DNA of 64,000 nucleotides. Source: Paucilactobacillus nenjiangensis. GTDB taxonomy: Bacteria > Bacillota > Bacilli > Lactobacillales > Lactobacillaceae. Positions 8,258 to 15,562 of this stretch are shown in pieces (position 1 is the first letter of the stretch; each line of letters opens with the position of its first letter). A program made the translations under genes and the position numbers. Location of the stretch: assembly GCF_005405445.1 (NCBI RefSeq), contig NZ_BJEB01000001.1:1-64000 (forward strand). Direction: 5' to 3'. The notes under the pieces are model-generated. The model saw only the letters and a list, made by a program, of their open reading frames with translations. It had not been told where the DNA came from and did no database searches.

Positions 8258-9013
8258 ATGGACATGAGTTTTGAAAAACAGACCCATATTTTAAATGCCT
8301 GTCTACAGGCCGGACGAATATTAATTGAAAATGGTTCCGAAATGGCGCGGGTGATTGATACGATGCAGCGCATTGCTTATAATGCCGGCGTAGTTAACGC
8401 ACAAATGTTTGTGACAGTGACAGGGATTGTAATCTCGATTGATAACCATCCCAATGCGCAGGTGGCGAGTATTGAACATCGTTCCATCGATTTGGATAAG
8501 GTGGCACGAGTTAATCAATTGTCTCGTCAATTTGCCCAACAAGAAATTGACTTACCAGAATTAGTGCGGTTGCTAGATCGAATTGATAATGATACGCCGA
8601 CTTTTTCATTTCTCGTCCGTTTTTTAGCGGCAGCAATGTTGAGTGCGGTCTTACTGATTATTTTTACTCACGAGTATGTCGATGCACCCGCTGGCTTTGT
8701 AATTGGCGGAATTGGCTTTGCCATTTTTTACTTTTTTAATCATAAATTTCAAGTGCAATTTTTAAGTGAATTTTTTTCATCGTTTGTGATTGGTATTTTA
8801 GCGTTAGTTGCGGTTAAATTAGGGCTAGGGGTACATTTTGATAATATTATTATCGGTAGTATCATGCCCCTGGTTCCTGGCGTGCCGATTACCAACGCAG
8901 TTCGTGACTTGGTCAGCGGTAATTTAATCAGTGGACCAGCACGAGCGTTTGAAGCTTTAATTTCAGCTGTTGCAATCGCAGGCGGCATTGTCGTCGTGTT
9001 GAACTTTATTTAG
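8258..9013 (+). CDS. ThrE-family threonine/serine exporter, larger (YjjP-like) subunit
   Basis: A 251-residue protein. The N-terminal 110 residues are soluble and carry the family pattern LNACLQAGRILIENGSEMARV and DTMQRIA; about five hydrophobic segments follow, with the GSIMPLVPGVPITNAVRDLVSGN loop typical of ThrE (DUF1212). Together with the next gene it corresponds to the split form of ThrE, an amino acid or small-acid exporter of the cytoplasmic membrane. Start ATG follows AAAGGTGG. The downstream partner starts 10 bases after the stop, so they form a two-gene operon. Substrate is inferred from the family only. Confidence 0.88.
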   Translation: MDMSFEKQTHILNACLQAGRILIENGSEMARVIDTMQRIAYNAGVVNAQMFVTVTGIVISIDNHPNAQVASIEHRSIDLDKVARVNQLSRQFAQQEIDLPELVRLLDRIDNDTPTFSFLVRFLAAAMLSAVLLIIFTHEYVDAPAGFVIGGIGFAIFYFFNHKFQVQFLSEFFSSFVIGILALVAVKLGLGVHFDNIIIGSIMPLVPGVPITNAVRDLVSGNLISGPARAFEALISAVAIAGGIVVVLNFI

Positions 9014-9023
9014 GAGGAAGATA

Positions 9024-9482
9024 ATGATACTTGATAATATGATCTTCCAACTAATTATGGCGTACGTCGCAACGATTTGTTTTGGAATCATTATGAACAT
9101 TCCGCATCAAGCCTTTAACGTTGCTGGTTTAATTGGCGCGGGCTCATGGGGTGTTTACCTTGCACTGAGCCATCTAGGTGTTGGAATTGCGTTTGGTAAC
9201 TTAGTGGCGGCCTTTTTAATCAGTGTGGCGAGTTTGTATGCCGCTAAGTATAAAAAAATGCCAATGATGATTTTTAATATTCCGAGTCTGGTATCCTTTG
9301 TTCCTGGTGGGCAGTCGTATCAGATGGTCAGAAACTTTGCGATTGGCCATACGCAAACCGCGTGGTCATTTTGCGTGCAAGTGATTGTCATTGCGGGTGC
9401 ATTGGCAATGGGATTTGTGCTAGGTGAAATGTATCATCGCTTTTCAACTTATTTTCGGACTGAAGTAATCAAAAAAATGTGA
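9024..9482 (+). CDS. ThrE-family exporter, small (YjjB-like) subunit
   Basis: A 152-residue protein with four hydrophobic segments, matching the C-terminal half of ThrE (ThrE_2/DUF3815). Typical features are the MNIPHQAFNVAGLIGAGSWGVY stretch near residues 25-46 and the FNIPSLVSFVPGGQSYQMVRNF stretch near residue 90. It probably forms one transporter with the product of the gene just upstream; in some bacteria both are a single polypeptide. The start is ATG nine bases after TAGGAGGAAG, and the short gap indicates co-transcription. Confidence 0.88.
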   Translation: MILDNMIFQLIMAYVATICFGIIMNIPHQAFNVAGLIGAGSWGVYLALSHLGVGIAFGNLVAAFLISVASLYAAKYKKMPMMIFNIPSLVSFVPGGQSYQMVRNFAIGHTQTAWSFCVQVIVIAGALAMGFVLGEMYHRFSTYFRTEVIKKM

Positions 9483-9560
9483 ATTTAATCAAAAGTTGAG
9501 AAAGATTACCTTGGTACGTATGCTAAGATAGAGACAACTAATTATTTGGGGGAACAAACC

Positions 9561-10226
9561 ATGTTCATTGAACAAGACAAAGATAGAATTAAGAGATTCC
9601 TGTGGTCAGGCGTGTTCGTGATTATCCTTGCGTGCCTAGTCATGTTTAACTCAGTGGTGTTTCAACTGTGTGATTCGTTAATTCAAGGATTTTTTACCAC
9701 AACGCAAACTAACTTTCGTGATAAATTAATGACGATTGTGACGTTCCTTGGAGAGCCGAAGCTGGCGATTGTGTATACCTTTATTATTGCCTTCTTGCTA
9801 TGGGGATTTAAGTATAAAATTCCGGCATTGTGGGCGTTAGGAACAATTGTTGGCGGAGATATTGTAGCTTACATTTTAAAAGCAATTGTGAAACGTGCCC
9901 GTCCGGTTCAGCATTTAAAGGGTGACGACGGTTATAGTTTCCCAAGTGGTCACGTCTTTGGTATGTTTTTGGTGATTGCCATCATCTTTATTATCGTGGT
10001 GCCACTGATTCAAAGTAGCTTACGACGCTTTATTTTGGAAGCTATCCTCGTGATTTTCTTGATTTTACTCGCTATTTCACGGGTTTATCTTTTCGCACAT
10101 TACCCAAGTGATACGATTGCAGCCGTTTTATTGGCTTATGCCTGGTTGCAAGTATCGGAATGGTTGTATGTGTGGTTAGCGCCAATTTTAAAACAATGGA
10201 AGTTCGTCTCTAATTCAGAGATTTAA
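9561..10226 (+). CDS. PAP2-superfamily membrane phosphatase
   Basis: A 221-residue protein with about six membrane segments and all three acid phosphatase motifs: KAIVKRARPVQH (KxxxxxxRP), PSGH, and SRVYLFAHYPSD (SRxxxxxHxxxD). Family members dephosphorylate lipid pyrophosphates or phosphatidylglycerol phosphate at the outer membrane face; the actual substrate here (undecaprenyl pyrophosphate or another lipid) cannot be told. The frame also has an upstream TTG five codons earlier, but ATG at 9561 has a GGGGGA site at the right distance and I chose it. It is followed by a small PspC gene with its own ribosome site. Confidence 0.9.
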   Translation: MFIEQDKDRIKRFLWSGVFVIILACLVMFNSVVFQLCDSLIQGFFTTTQTNFRDKLMTIVTFLGEPKLAIVYTFIIAFLLWGFKYKIPALWALGTIVGGDIVAYILKAIVKRARPVQHLKGDDGYSFPSGHVFGMFLVIAIIFIIVVPLIQSSLRRFILEAILVIFLILLAISRVYLFAHYPSDTIAAVLLAYAWLQVSEWLYVWLAPILKQWKFVSNSEI

Positions 10227-10298
10227 ATATTTGGACGCGTTCGGTGGTTGTGCTATGCTTTAACTAAGGACAGCTAACTAATTTACTGGAGGTGCGCC

Positions 10299-10487
10299 AT
10301 GGACAAATTACATCGTTCTAGAGATAAAGTACTTGCCGGAGTTTGCGGAGGCTTTGCCGAGCGTTATGGCTGGGATAAAGCGATTGTGAGAATTATTTAT
10401 GCCACAGCAATGGTCTTTACCGGATTTTTCCCCCTCGGATTAATCTATATTGTGGCGGCAATCGTGATGCCAGGTGCAGACGATTAA
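10299..10487 (+). CDS. Small PspC-domain membrane protein
   Basis: A 62-residue protein that is one PspC domain: a soluble start LHRSRDKVLAGVCGGFAERYGWDKAIVRIIYA followed by one hydrophobic segment and MPG near the end. In enterobacteria PspC senses envelope stress; small stand-alone homologues in lactic acid bacteria are common, but their role is not settled. Start is ATG after GGAGGTG. A terminator lies 16 bases downstream. Transcription may come from its own weak promoter or by read-through from the PAP2 gene. Confidence 0.88.
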   Translation: MDKLHRSRDKVLAGVCGGFAERYGWDKAIVRIIYATAMVFTGFFPLGLIYIVAAIVMPGADD

Positions 10488-10502
10488 AAATTATATTTAA
10501 AC

Positions 10503-10547
10503 AAAAATGAGATTGAAGCTAAATAACTAGGCTTCAATCTCATTTTT
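10503..10547. terminator. Bidirectional rho-independent terminator
   Basis: A 17-bp stem (AAAAATGAGATTGAAGC with its complement at 10531-10547) followed by T-rich sequence on both strands. It lies between the convergent PspC and esterase genes and overlaps the esterase stop region. Confidence 0.93.
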
Positions 10548-11344
10548 TAAATCGTTTTAGCTAACCATTCCAGCACTAACGTGGTCCAGTGAGCGACGTG
10601 TGGTTGCACATGAGCATCATCTTTGGCGGTAGCTTCAGTCGCTAAATTTAAGCCGTGGGGACCGTGATGAAACAAGTGGAATTCCTGAGGGACGTGTTGT
10701 TTTGAAAGGGCCAGACTGTACTCAATTGAGTTAATTGAGGGAACCAGTGGGTCATCATCAGTGGCCCAAAGAAAGGTTGGCGCATTGGTACTGTGCACAT
10801 GCTTTTGAGCAGCGTAGTAACTTGGATCATCCGTCCAACTTGCTTCAACTTCAGCTGAGTTTGGGAATCCAAGTTGTGAATCAATGACTGGATAACCTAG
10901 GATGACGGCGTTGGGTTGCATTTCAGCACTAGTTGCCCCGGCTGCCTCAGCTAACCAAGGGGCGTGCCAAAAATTGTTGTACAAGCTTATTAAGTGGCCG
11001 CCAACTGAAAAGCCCATCACGACAATTTTGTCAGGGTCTACTTGCCATTCGGTGGCTTGGTGGCGAATTAATTTGAGACTTTTAGCAATTTCAATTAACG
11101 GACTTGGTAGCAAAGGTGATTTTTCGTTCACGAAACTATAACGCAGGATAAAACAGCGAAAACCATGTTCGGCAAAATATAGGGCCGTTTTTTCGGCTTC
11201 TGGCAAACTAATATGGGTATATGAACCGCCTGGAACAAATACTAAAGCGGGTTGAACCTGTGATTGATTGTCAGTAAAATAAGTAGTTAATGAGGCGGAT
11301 GTTTGGTAATTATCGTCTGCCAGTGGGATAGTTTGTATATTCAT
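10547..11344 (-). CDS. Alpha/beta hydrolase, esterase-like
   Basis: A 265-residue cytoplasmic alpha/beta hydrolase without a signal peptide. The nucleophile elbow is GFSVGGH, the oxyanion region is FVPGGSYTHIS (a variant of HGGG), the acid is probably in ATDDDPLVPS and the catalytic His in HHGPHGLN. The layout resembles BD-FAE/acetyl-xylan-esterase-like hydrolases that remove short acyl groups from small molecules or sugars. Start is ATG after GAGGTACTTCA on the minus strand. It is transcribed away from a GNAT acetyltransferase, with only 42 bases between the start codons. The natural substrate is unknown. Confidence 0.87.
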   Translation of the reverse strand: MNIQTIPLADDNYQTSASLTTYFTDNQSQVQPALVFVPGGSYTHISLPEAEKTALYFAEHGFRCFILRYSFVNEKSPLLPSPLIEIAKSLKLIRHQATEWQVDPDKIVVMGFSVGGHLISLYNNFWHAPWLAEAAGATSAEMQPNAVILGYPVIDSQLGFPNSAEVEASWTDDPSYYAAQKHVHSTNAPTFLWATDDDPLVPSINSIEYSLALSKQHVPQEFHLFHHGPHGLNLATEATAKDDAHVQPHVAHWTTLVLEWLAKTI

Positions 11345-11386
11345 TGAAGTACCTCGTAAAAATAGATTTGTCTAGGAGCTATTATA

Positions 11387-11929
11387 ATGCAAGATACGTA
11401 TGAGACCAATAGATTATTAATTAATCGTTTTGCGCTAACCGATGTCACAGATGTCGCAGATATGTTTGAGGATCAAGAACTCAATTTAATGAGTGGCTTA
11501 CGGTTACCGGAGACACGGCCAGAAAAATTAATGGGTTTAACGATGTTAGTTAAGACCCAAAACTCATTAATTTATATTTTGCGAAATAAAGAATCGGGAA
11601 ATGCGGTCGGATTAGTTGTGTTTTACCGGATGTATTTATTAAACTATGTGTATTCAGAGTTTGAGTGCGAAATTGGCTTTGTATTGAGTCGTGATTCATG
11701 GCAACAAGGATTAATGAGCGAAGCACTTCGACAGTTGATCAGTGCGTATTTTGAAGAGACAGATTTTGTTGGTATTTATGCGGGTGCACATTCAGATAAT
11801 GTCCGATCACAAGCGTTATTGAAACGCATGGGATTTCAAGCTAAGAAAGTACCGCGTTACCTGAGTGAAGATCAATTTGATGAACAATTAGAGTATTTTT
11901 ATTTGTCTGAATCAATGTTAAATGATTGA
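11387..11929 (+). CDS. GNAT-family N-acetyltransferase
   Basis: A 180-residue protein of the RimJ/RimL-like GNAT group. It begins ETNRLLINRFALTD, contains ECEIGFVLSRDSWQQGLMSEALRQLI (core strand and acetyl-CoA-binding Q-x-x-G-x-A-like loop, here QQGLMSEA) and ends with the NVRSQALLKRMGFQ motif typical of the family. It would transfer an acetyl group from acetyl-CoA to a protein N-terminus or a small amine; the acceptor is unknown. Start ATG follows TAGGAG. Its stop overlaps the extended frame of the next gene, so the two are likely co-transcribed. Confidence 0.87.
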   Translation: MQDTYETNRLLINRFALTDVTDVADMFEDQELNLMSGLRLPETRPEKLMGLTMLVKTQNSLIYILRNKESGNAVGLVVFYRMYLLNYVYSEFECEIGFVLSRDSWQQGLMSEALRQLISAYFEETDFVGIYAGAHSDNVRSQALLKRMGFQAKKVPRYLSEDQFDEQLEYFYLSESMLND

Positions 11930-11949
11930 TAAACTATGGAGGGGTCATT

Positions 11950-12471
11950 TTGAAACTCACAAAGAAAGTCGAACAGGCGGCGTGCATTTTGACGTTACTC
12001 GCGACACAAGAACAAGATATACCGCTATCGTCGGAATTGATTCATACCCGTCTGGGTGGATCATCTAGTTATTTAAAAAAAATCATGCGTAAATTAGTCG
12101 TGGGTAAAATCGTACATTCGGTTCCGGGGACGAATGGCGGTTTTACGGTCAGTCGCTTACCGAGTCAAATTTCCATGTATGAGTTAGTGACGGCGGTTGA
12201 AGGTGAAATTCAAAGTTATCGACCAACTGGCATTATTGACAATGTCTTTGCCGATATACATTCATATGTGAAAGATGGTAATAAAATCATCAGTCAAGTT
12301 TTTGATGAAGCCGATGAAAAATGGGTTGCGGCATTGAAACAACACAGTGTGAATGAATTATTATTGAATTTATTGCATGTGTCGCAGGTACCGAAAATTG
12401 ACTGGAATGAAAGCATTAGCTCACCAGAAGATTTTCGCCAACAATTATTAGATAACTTGAAAATCGTTTAA
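11950..12471 (+). CDS. Rrf2-family regulator without Fe-S cysteines
   Basis: A 173-residue protein with the Rrf2 winged helix-turn-helix: KKVEQAACILTLLA, SSSYLKKIMRKLVVGKIVHSVPGTNGGFTVSRLP, then MYELVTAVEG. The three conserved cysteines that hold the iron-sulfur cluster in IscR/NsrR-type members are absent; the only cysteine is in the first helix. It therefore probably senses something other than an Fe-S-linked signal. I chose the TTG start at 11950 because GGAGGGG lies just in front of it; the ATG at 11926 would overlap the previous gene and lacks a site. It follows the acetyltransferase gene closely. Confidence 0.85.
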   Translation: MKLTKKVEQAACILTLLATQEQDIPLSSELIHTRLGGSSSYLKKIMRKLVVGKIVHSVPGTNGGFTVSRLPSQISMYELVTAVEGEIQSYRPTGIIDNVFADIHSYVKDGNKIISQVFDEADEKWVAALKQHSVNELLLNLLHVSQVPKIDWNESISSPEDFRQQLLDNLKIV

Positions 12472-12475
12472 GCTA

Positions 12476-12503
12476 TTGAGGTTTCGCCTGAATGGTGTAT
12501 AAT
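12476..12503 (+). promoter_or_regulatory. Promoter of the lysine riboswitch transcript
   Basis: TTGAGG and TATAAT separated by 16 bp, placed immediately upstream of the riboswitch. Confidence 0.75.
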
Positions 12504-12517
12504 ATTTGTCATATCGA

Positions 12518-12706
12518 AAGAAGAGGTCGCGTGACTCATCAGTAGATGGCTTTAGACGAATGAGCGTCGTAGAGCTGTTGAAAGGGTGCCATGCCGAAAT
12601 GGATGACTACTTATTTTAGTTGTCTGTTGGGCCCTGGTCTAATAAATCAGGGACTGTCGCAAAAATATTTGCGGGGCGCTGTCGACGATTTGACCGGAAG
12701 AATAGG
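12518..12706 (+). ncRNA. Lysine riboswitch (L-box)
   Basis: The segment carries hallmarks of the L-box aptamer: AGAGGTCGCG near the 5' end, then TCAGTAGATGGC, GAAAGGGTGCCATGCCGAAAT, and a stem GCCCTGGTCT/AATCAGGGAC that closes with the GTCGC element. A terminator with a clear alternative pairing region follows, then an amino acid permease. L-boxes bind lysine and cause early termination, so the permease should be made only when lysine is scarce. Boundaries are approximate. Confidence 0.9.
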
Positions 12707-12751
12707 GGTCTTTTTGTTTGCGTGACAAACAAAGAGATCTTTTTTTATTTT
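12707..12751 (+). terminator. Riboswitch-controlled terminator
   Basis: Arms GGTCTTTTTGTTTG (12707-12720) and CAAACAAAGAGATC (12726-12739), 14 bp with G-T pairs, followed by TTTTTTTATTTT. It lies between the lysine aptamer and the permease start and is the expected expression platform. Confidence 0.9.
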
Positions 12752-12817
12752 ATGTCAATTCTCTCTCTTTTAGATCAAACAGGTAATGTGGTATGTAGCA
12801 CAAGGAGGAGATTCAAT

Positions 12818-14287
12818 ATGGCAACACAAGATTCAGGTAACAACCAAGTTAAGCGTGGACTCAAGACGAGGCATCTCTCAATGATTGCGTTGGGTGGTTC
12901 AATCGGAACCGGGCTCTTCATCGCGAGTGGCTCGGTTATCCATCAAGCAGGTCCTGGTGGAGCACTAGTCGCATATGCAATTATGGGGATGATGGTTTTC
13001 TTCTTGATGACCAGTTTAGGTGAAATGGCAACTTATATGCCATTGACCGGTTCGTTTGCAGCATATTCAACCAAATTCGTGGATCCGGCACTAGGTTTTG
13101 CGATGGGTTGGAATTATTGGTTTAATTGGGCAATTACGATTGCCGTAGAAATAACGACAGCGGGGGTTGTGGTCAACTTCTGGTTGCCTCATGTTCCTAG
13201 TTGGATATTTAGTTTGATCACGTTAATCTTAATTTTCGCCATTAATGCACTTTCGGTTAGTACCTTTGGGGAAGCTGAGTATTGGATGGCCATCATTAAA
13301 ATTGTCACCGTGGTGATTTTCCTAATTGTCGGATTATTCATTATTGTCGGCATTTTGGGTGGTAGTAAACCAGTTGGCTTTTCAAACTTAACGTACAAAC
13401 AAGCCCCATTCGTTGGTGGGTTAGCGCCAATGCTGGGAGTCTTCTTAGTTGCTGGATTCTCGTTCCAAGGAACTGAATTAATCGGAATCACGGCTGGAGA
13501 ATCAAAAGATCCACAAACTAGTATTCCCAAGGCTATCAAGTCAACTTTTTGGCGGATTTTGATTTTCTATATCTTATCAATTTTCGTGATTGCTTGTGTG
13601 CTTCCATATACTAGTCACAACTTGCTGGGTTCATCTGAAGCTGATATCGCCATGAGTCCATTTACATTGGTCTTTAAGCGTGCCGGTTTAGCCGCTGCTG
13701 CTAGTGTGATGAATGCAGTTATCTTAACCGCCGTGGTGTCTTCAGCCAACTCTGGTTTGTATGCTTCAGCCCGGATGTTGTATTCATTATCATTAGAAGG
13801 ATATGCACCTAAGATTTTCAAAATTACCAACATTCGTGGAATTCCTATGTATTCCGTGTTAGGAACTACCATTATTGGAGCATTAACCTTTTTAACAGGA
13901 ATCTTTGGACCTCGCGTTTATGAATTCTTAATTGCCGCTAGTGGGTTAACTGGATTCATTGCTTGGTTAGGGATAGCAATCTCTCATTTGCGTTTCAGGC
14001 GTGCTTTCATCGCTCAGGGCCATTCGGTCAGTGAACTGAGATATCACGCTGCTTGGTTCCCATTAGGGCCTATTTTAGCCTTAGTATTGTGTGTGTTGGT
14101 CATTGTGGGTCAAGACTTAACTGCCTTTGCAAAACTCGACTGGGCCAAAATTGGAATTACTTATATGAGTGTGCCATTATTTGCCGTCTTGTATTTCTAC
14201 TACAAAATTCGTCACAAGACACACGTCATTCCATTAAAAGAAGTGGATTTGACACCTAAAACTAAATCAGAATCATTTGAAGAATAA
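12818..14287 (+). CDS. lysP: Amino acid permease, probably lysine-specific (LysP-like)
   Basis: A 489-residue APC-family transporter with 12 hydrophobic segments. The family start KRGLKTRHLSMIALGGSIGTGLFIASG is followed by GEMATYMPLTGSFAAYSTKFVDPALGFAMGWNYWFNWAIT and FQGTELIGITAGES. The lysine riboswitch upstream points to lysine as substrate, and length and sequence fit LysP. The frame is open for 66 codons before the true start, but that stretch is the riboswitch leader; ATG at 12818 follows AAGGAGGAG. It imports lysine with protons across the cytoplasmic membrane. A terminator follows, so it is a single-gene unit. Confidence 0.92.
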   Translation: MATQDSGNNQVKRGLKTRHLSMIALGGSIGTGLFIASGSVIHQAGPGGALVAYAIMGMMVFFLMTSLGEMATYMPLTGSFAAYSTKFVDPALGFAMGWNYWFNWAITIAVEITTAGVVVNFWLPHVPSWIFSLITLILIFAINALSVSTFGEAEYWMAIIKIVTVVIFLIVGLFIIVGILGGSKPVGFSNLTYKQAPFVGGLAPMLGVFLVAGFSFQGTELIGITAGESKDPQTSIPKAIKSTFWRILIFYILSIFVIACVLPYTSHNLLGSSEADIAMSPFTLVFKRAGLAAAASVMNAVILTAVVSSANSGLYASARMLYSLSLEGYAPKIFKITNIRGIPMYSVLGTTIIGALTFLTGIFGPRVYEFLIAASGLTGFIAWLGIAISHLRFRRAFIAQGHSVSELRYHAAWFPLGPILALVLCVLVIVGQDLTAFAKLDWAKIGITYMSVPLFAVLYFYYKIRHKTHVIPLKEVDLTPKTKSESFEE

Positions 14288-14294
14288 TTAACTA

Positions 14295-14333
14295 CAGTGA
14301 TAGGTCGCTAATCAGCGGTCTGTCGCTGTTTTT
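14295..14333 (+). terminator. Rho-independent terminator after lysP
   Basis: A 15-bp stem (CAGTGATAGGTCGCT with AGCGGTCTGTCGCTG, several G-T pairs) with loop AATC, followed by TTTTT. Confidence 0.85.
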
Positions 14334-14417
14334 GGTTTTGTAACAATCTAGTAACCTCTGAAGCTAAAATATGATGATACAATTATATTCGGACTTATTT
14401 GAACGAGGAGAATGAAT

Positions 14418-15059
14418 ATGATTGTATTATCTGGAACAATTGGTGCTGGTAAGACCAGCTTGACACAAATGCTGGCTGATCATTTACATAGCCAAGCCTT
14501 CTATGAATCCGTTGATGACAATGAAATTTTGCCATTATTTTATAAAGATCCAAAGAAATATGGATTCTTACTCCAAATGTATTTTTTAAATAAACGACTA
14601 GAGGAAATTAAAAATGCCTCATCTAATCCAACTGATGTGTTGGATCGGTCAATTTTCGAAGATCCATTGTTGTTTAAGCTAAACGCGGACCTTGGACGAG
14701 CAACTTCAACGGAAGCTGAAATTCATGAATCCCTTGTGCAAAATATGATGGAAGAATTACCCGAAGTACCACAAAAGAAGAATCCAGACTTGCTGATTTG
14801 CGTCCAAGTTTCATTTGATACGATGCTAGAACGCATCAAAAAACGGGGTCGTTCATACGAACAAATTAATGAAGATCCAAGTCTGTATGAATACTACTTA
14901 AGCTTGAATCAACGCTATTCAGAATGGTTCGACAAGTATGATAAAAGCCCTAAGTTGGCCATTGATGGTGACAAATACAATTTTGTTGAAGATCAAGATG
15001 CCCAGGCACACGTTTTAAAGATGGTTGATGCCAAATTAAAGGAATTATCAATTATCTAA
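14418..15059 (+). CDS. Deoxynucleoside kinase (dAK/dGK type)
   Basis: A protein of 213 residues. It has the P-loop GTIGAGKTS at the N-terminus, the FYESVDDNEIL substrate segment, DRSIFEDPLLF (the DRS motif) and the lid RIKKRGRSYEQ. These features match lactobacillal deoxyadenosine/deoxyguanosine kinases, which phosphorylate salvaged deoxynucleosides in the cytoplasm. Many lactobacilli carry two such genes in tandem as a heterodimer; here there is only one. Two ATGs lie six bases apart; I chose the second because GAGGAG is then eight bases away. Confidence 0.9.
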   Translation: MIVLSGTIGAGKTSLTQMLADHLHSQAFYESVDDNEILPLFYKDPKKYGFLLQMYFLNKRLEEIKNASSNPTDVLDRSIFEDPLLFKLNADLGRATSTEAEIHESLVQNMMEELPEVPQKKNPDLLICVQVSFDTMLERIKKRGRSYEQINEDPSLYEYYLSLNQRYSEWFDKYDKSPKLAIDGDKYNFVEDQDAQAHVLKMVDAKLKELSII

Positions 15060-15120
15060 TTTTGTCTCGTATCGCCTAAATAAAAGTATTATTTTTTCAA
15101 AGAAATGTATCTGAATACCG

Positions 15121-15149
15121 TTGACAAGGGTTTTAGGTCATGATAAAGT
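15121..15149 (+). promoter_or_regulatory. Promoter of the tRNA-Val/Leu/Thr cluster
   Basis: Consensus TTGACA (15121-15126), 17 bp spacer, TAAAGT (15144-15149), about 30 bp before the first tRNA. Confidence 0.8.
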
Positions 15150-15180
15150 AATATAGTTGTCTTATGGCGATATGTACAAT

Positions 15181-15253
15181 GGAGGATTAGCTCAGCTGGG
15201 AGAGCGTCTGCCTTACAAGCAGGATGTCACAGGTTCGAACCCTGTATCCTCCA
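15181..15253 (+). tRNA. tRNA-Val (anticodon TAC)
   Basis: A full cloverleaf of 73 nt: acceptor GGAGGAT/ATCCTCC, anticodon loop CTTACAA, T-arm ACAGG-TTCGAAC-CCTGT. No CCA is encoded. First of three tRNA genes in one transcript. Confidence 0.95.
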
Positions 15254-15295
15254 TTTCACTCGGAATAGTGAAAAGTTACAATTTAATACACATTT

Positions 15296-15378
15296 GCGGA
15301 TGTGGCGGAACTGGCAGACGCGCAAGATTTAGGTTCTTGTATCTTTTAGATGTGGGGGTTCGATTCCCTTCATCCGCA
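15296..15378 (+). tRNA. tRNA-Leu (anticodon TAG)
   Basis: 83 nt with acceptor GCGGATG/CATCCGC, anticodon stem CAAGA/TCTTG with loop TTTAGGT, and a long variable arm (TATCT/AGATG), as expected for a class II tRNA. Confidence 0.93.
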
Positions 15379-15383
15379 TATTT

Positions 15384-15456
15384 GCCGACTTAGCTCAGTT
15401 GGCAGAGCACCTGTCTTGTAAACAGGGGGTCGGAGGTTCGAATCCTCTAGTCGGCA
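15384..15456 (+). tRNA. tRNA-Thr (anticodon TGT)
   Basis: 73 nt with acceptor GCCGACT/AGTCGGC, anticodon loop CTTGTAA and T-arm GGAGG-TTCGAAT-CCTCT. It starts five bases after the tRNA-Leu gene. Confidence 0.95.
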
Positions 15457-15488
15457 TGTTACGCCTTTAAAGGAATTGACTATTTTAT

Positions 15489-15525
15489 GATGGTCATTTT
15501 TTTTTTGGACAAAAAAATGACCATC
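15489..15525. terminator. Hairpin terminator between tRNA cluster and YiiX-like gene
   Basis: Arms GATGGTCATTTTTTT and AAAAAAATGACCATC around a short loop. The T-run lies in the stem and loop, so the strength is uncertain, but the place between convergent units fits a shared terminator. Confidence 0.65.
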
Positions 15526-15562
15526 GCGTTGGTTACGATGGACTGTAGATGACAATGAGCCA

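Noticed and set aside
12620-12817. 66-codon N-terminal extension of the permease
   Set aside because: This stretch is the lysine riboswitch and its terminator; the ATG at 12818 has a perfect ribosome site.
15157-15393. 78-codon frame over the tRNA cluster
   Set aside because: It reads across tRNA-Val and tRNA-Leu and cannot be a protein gene.
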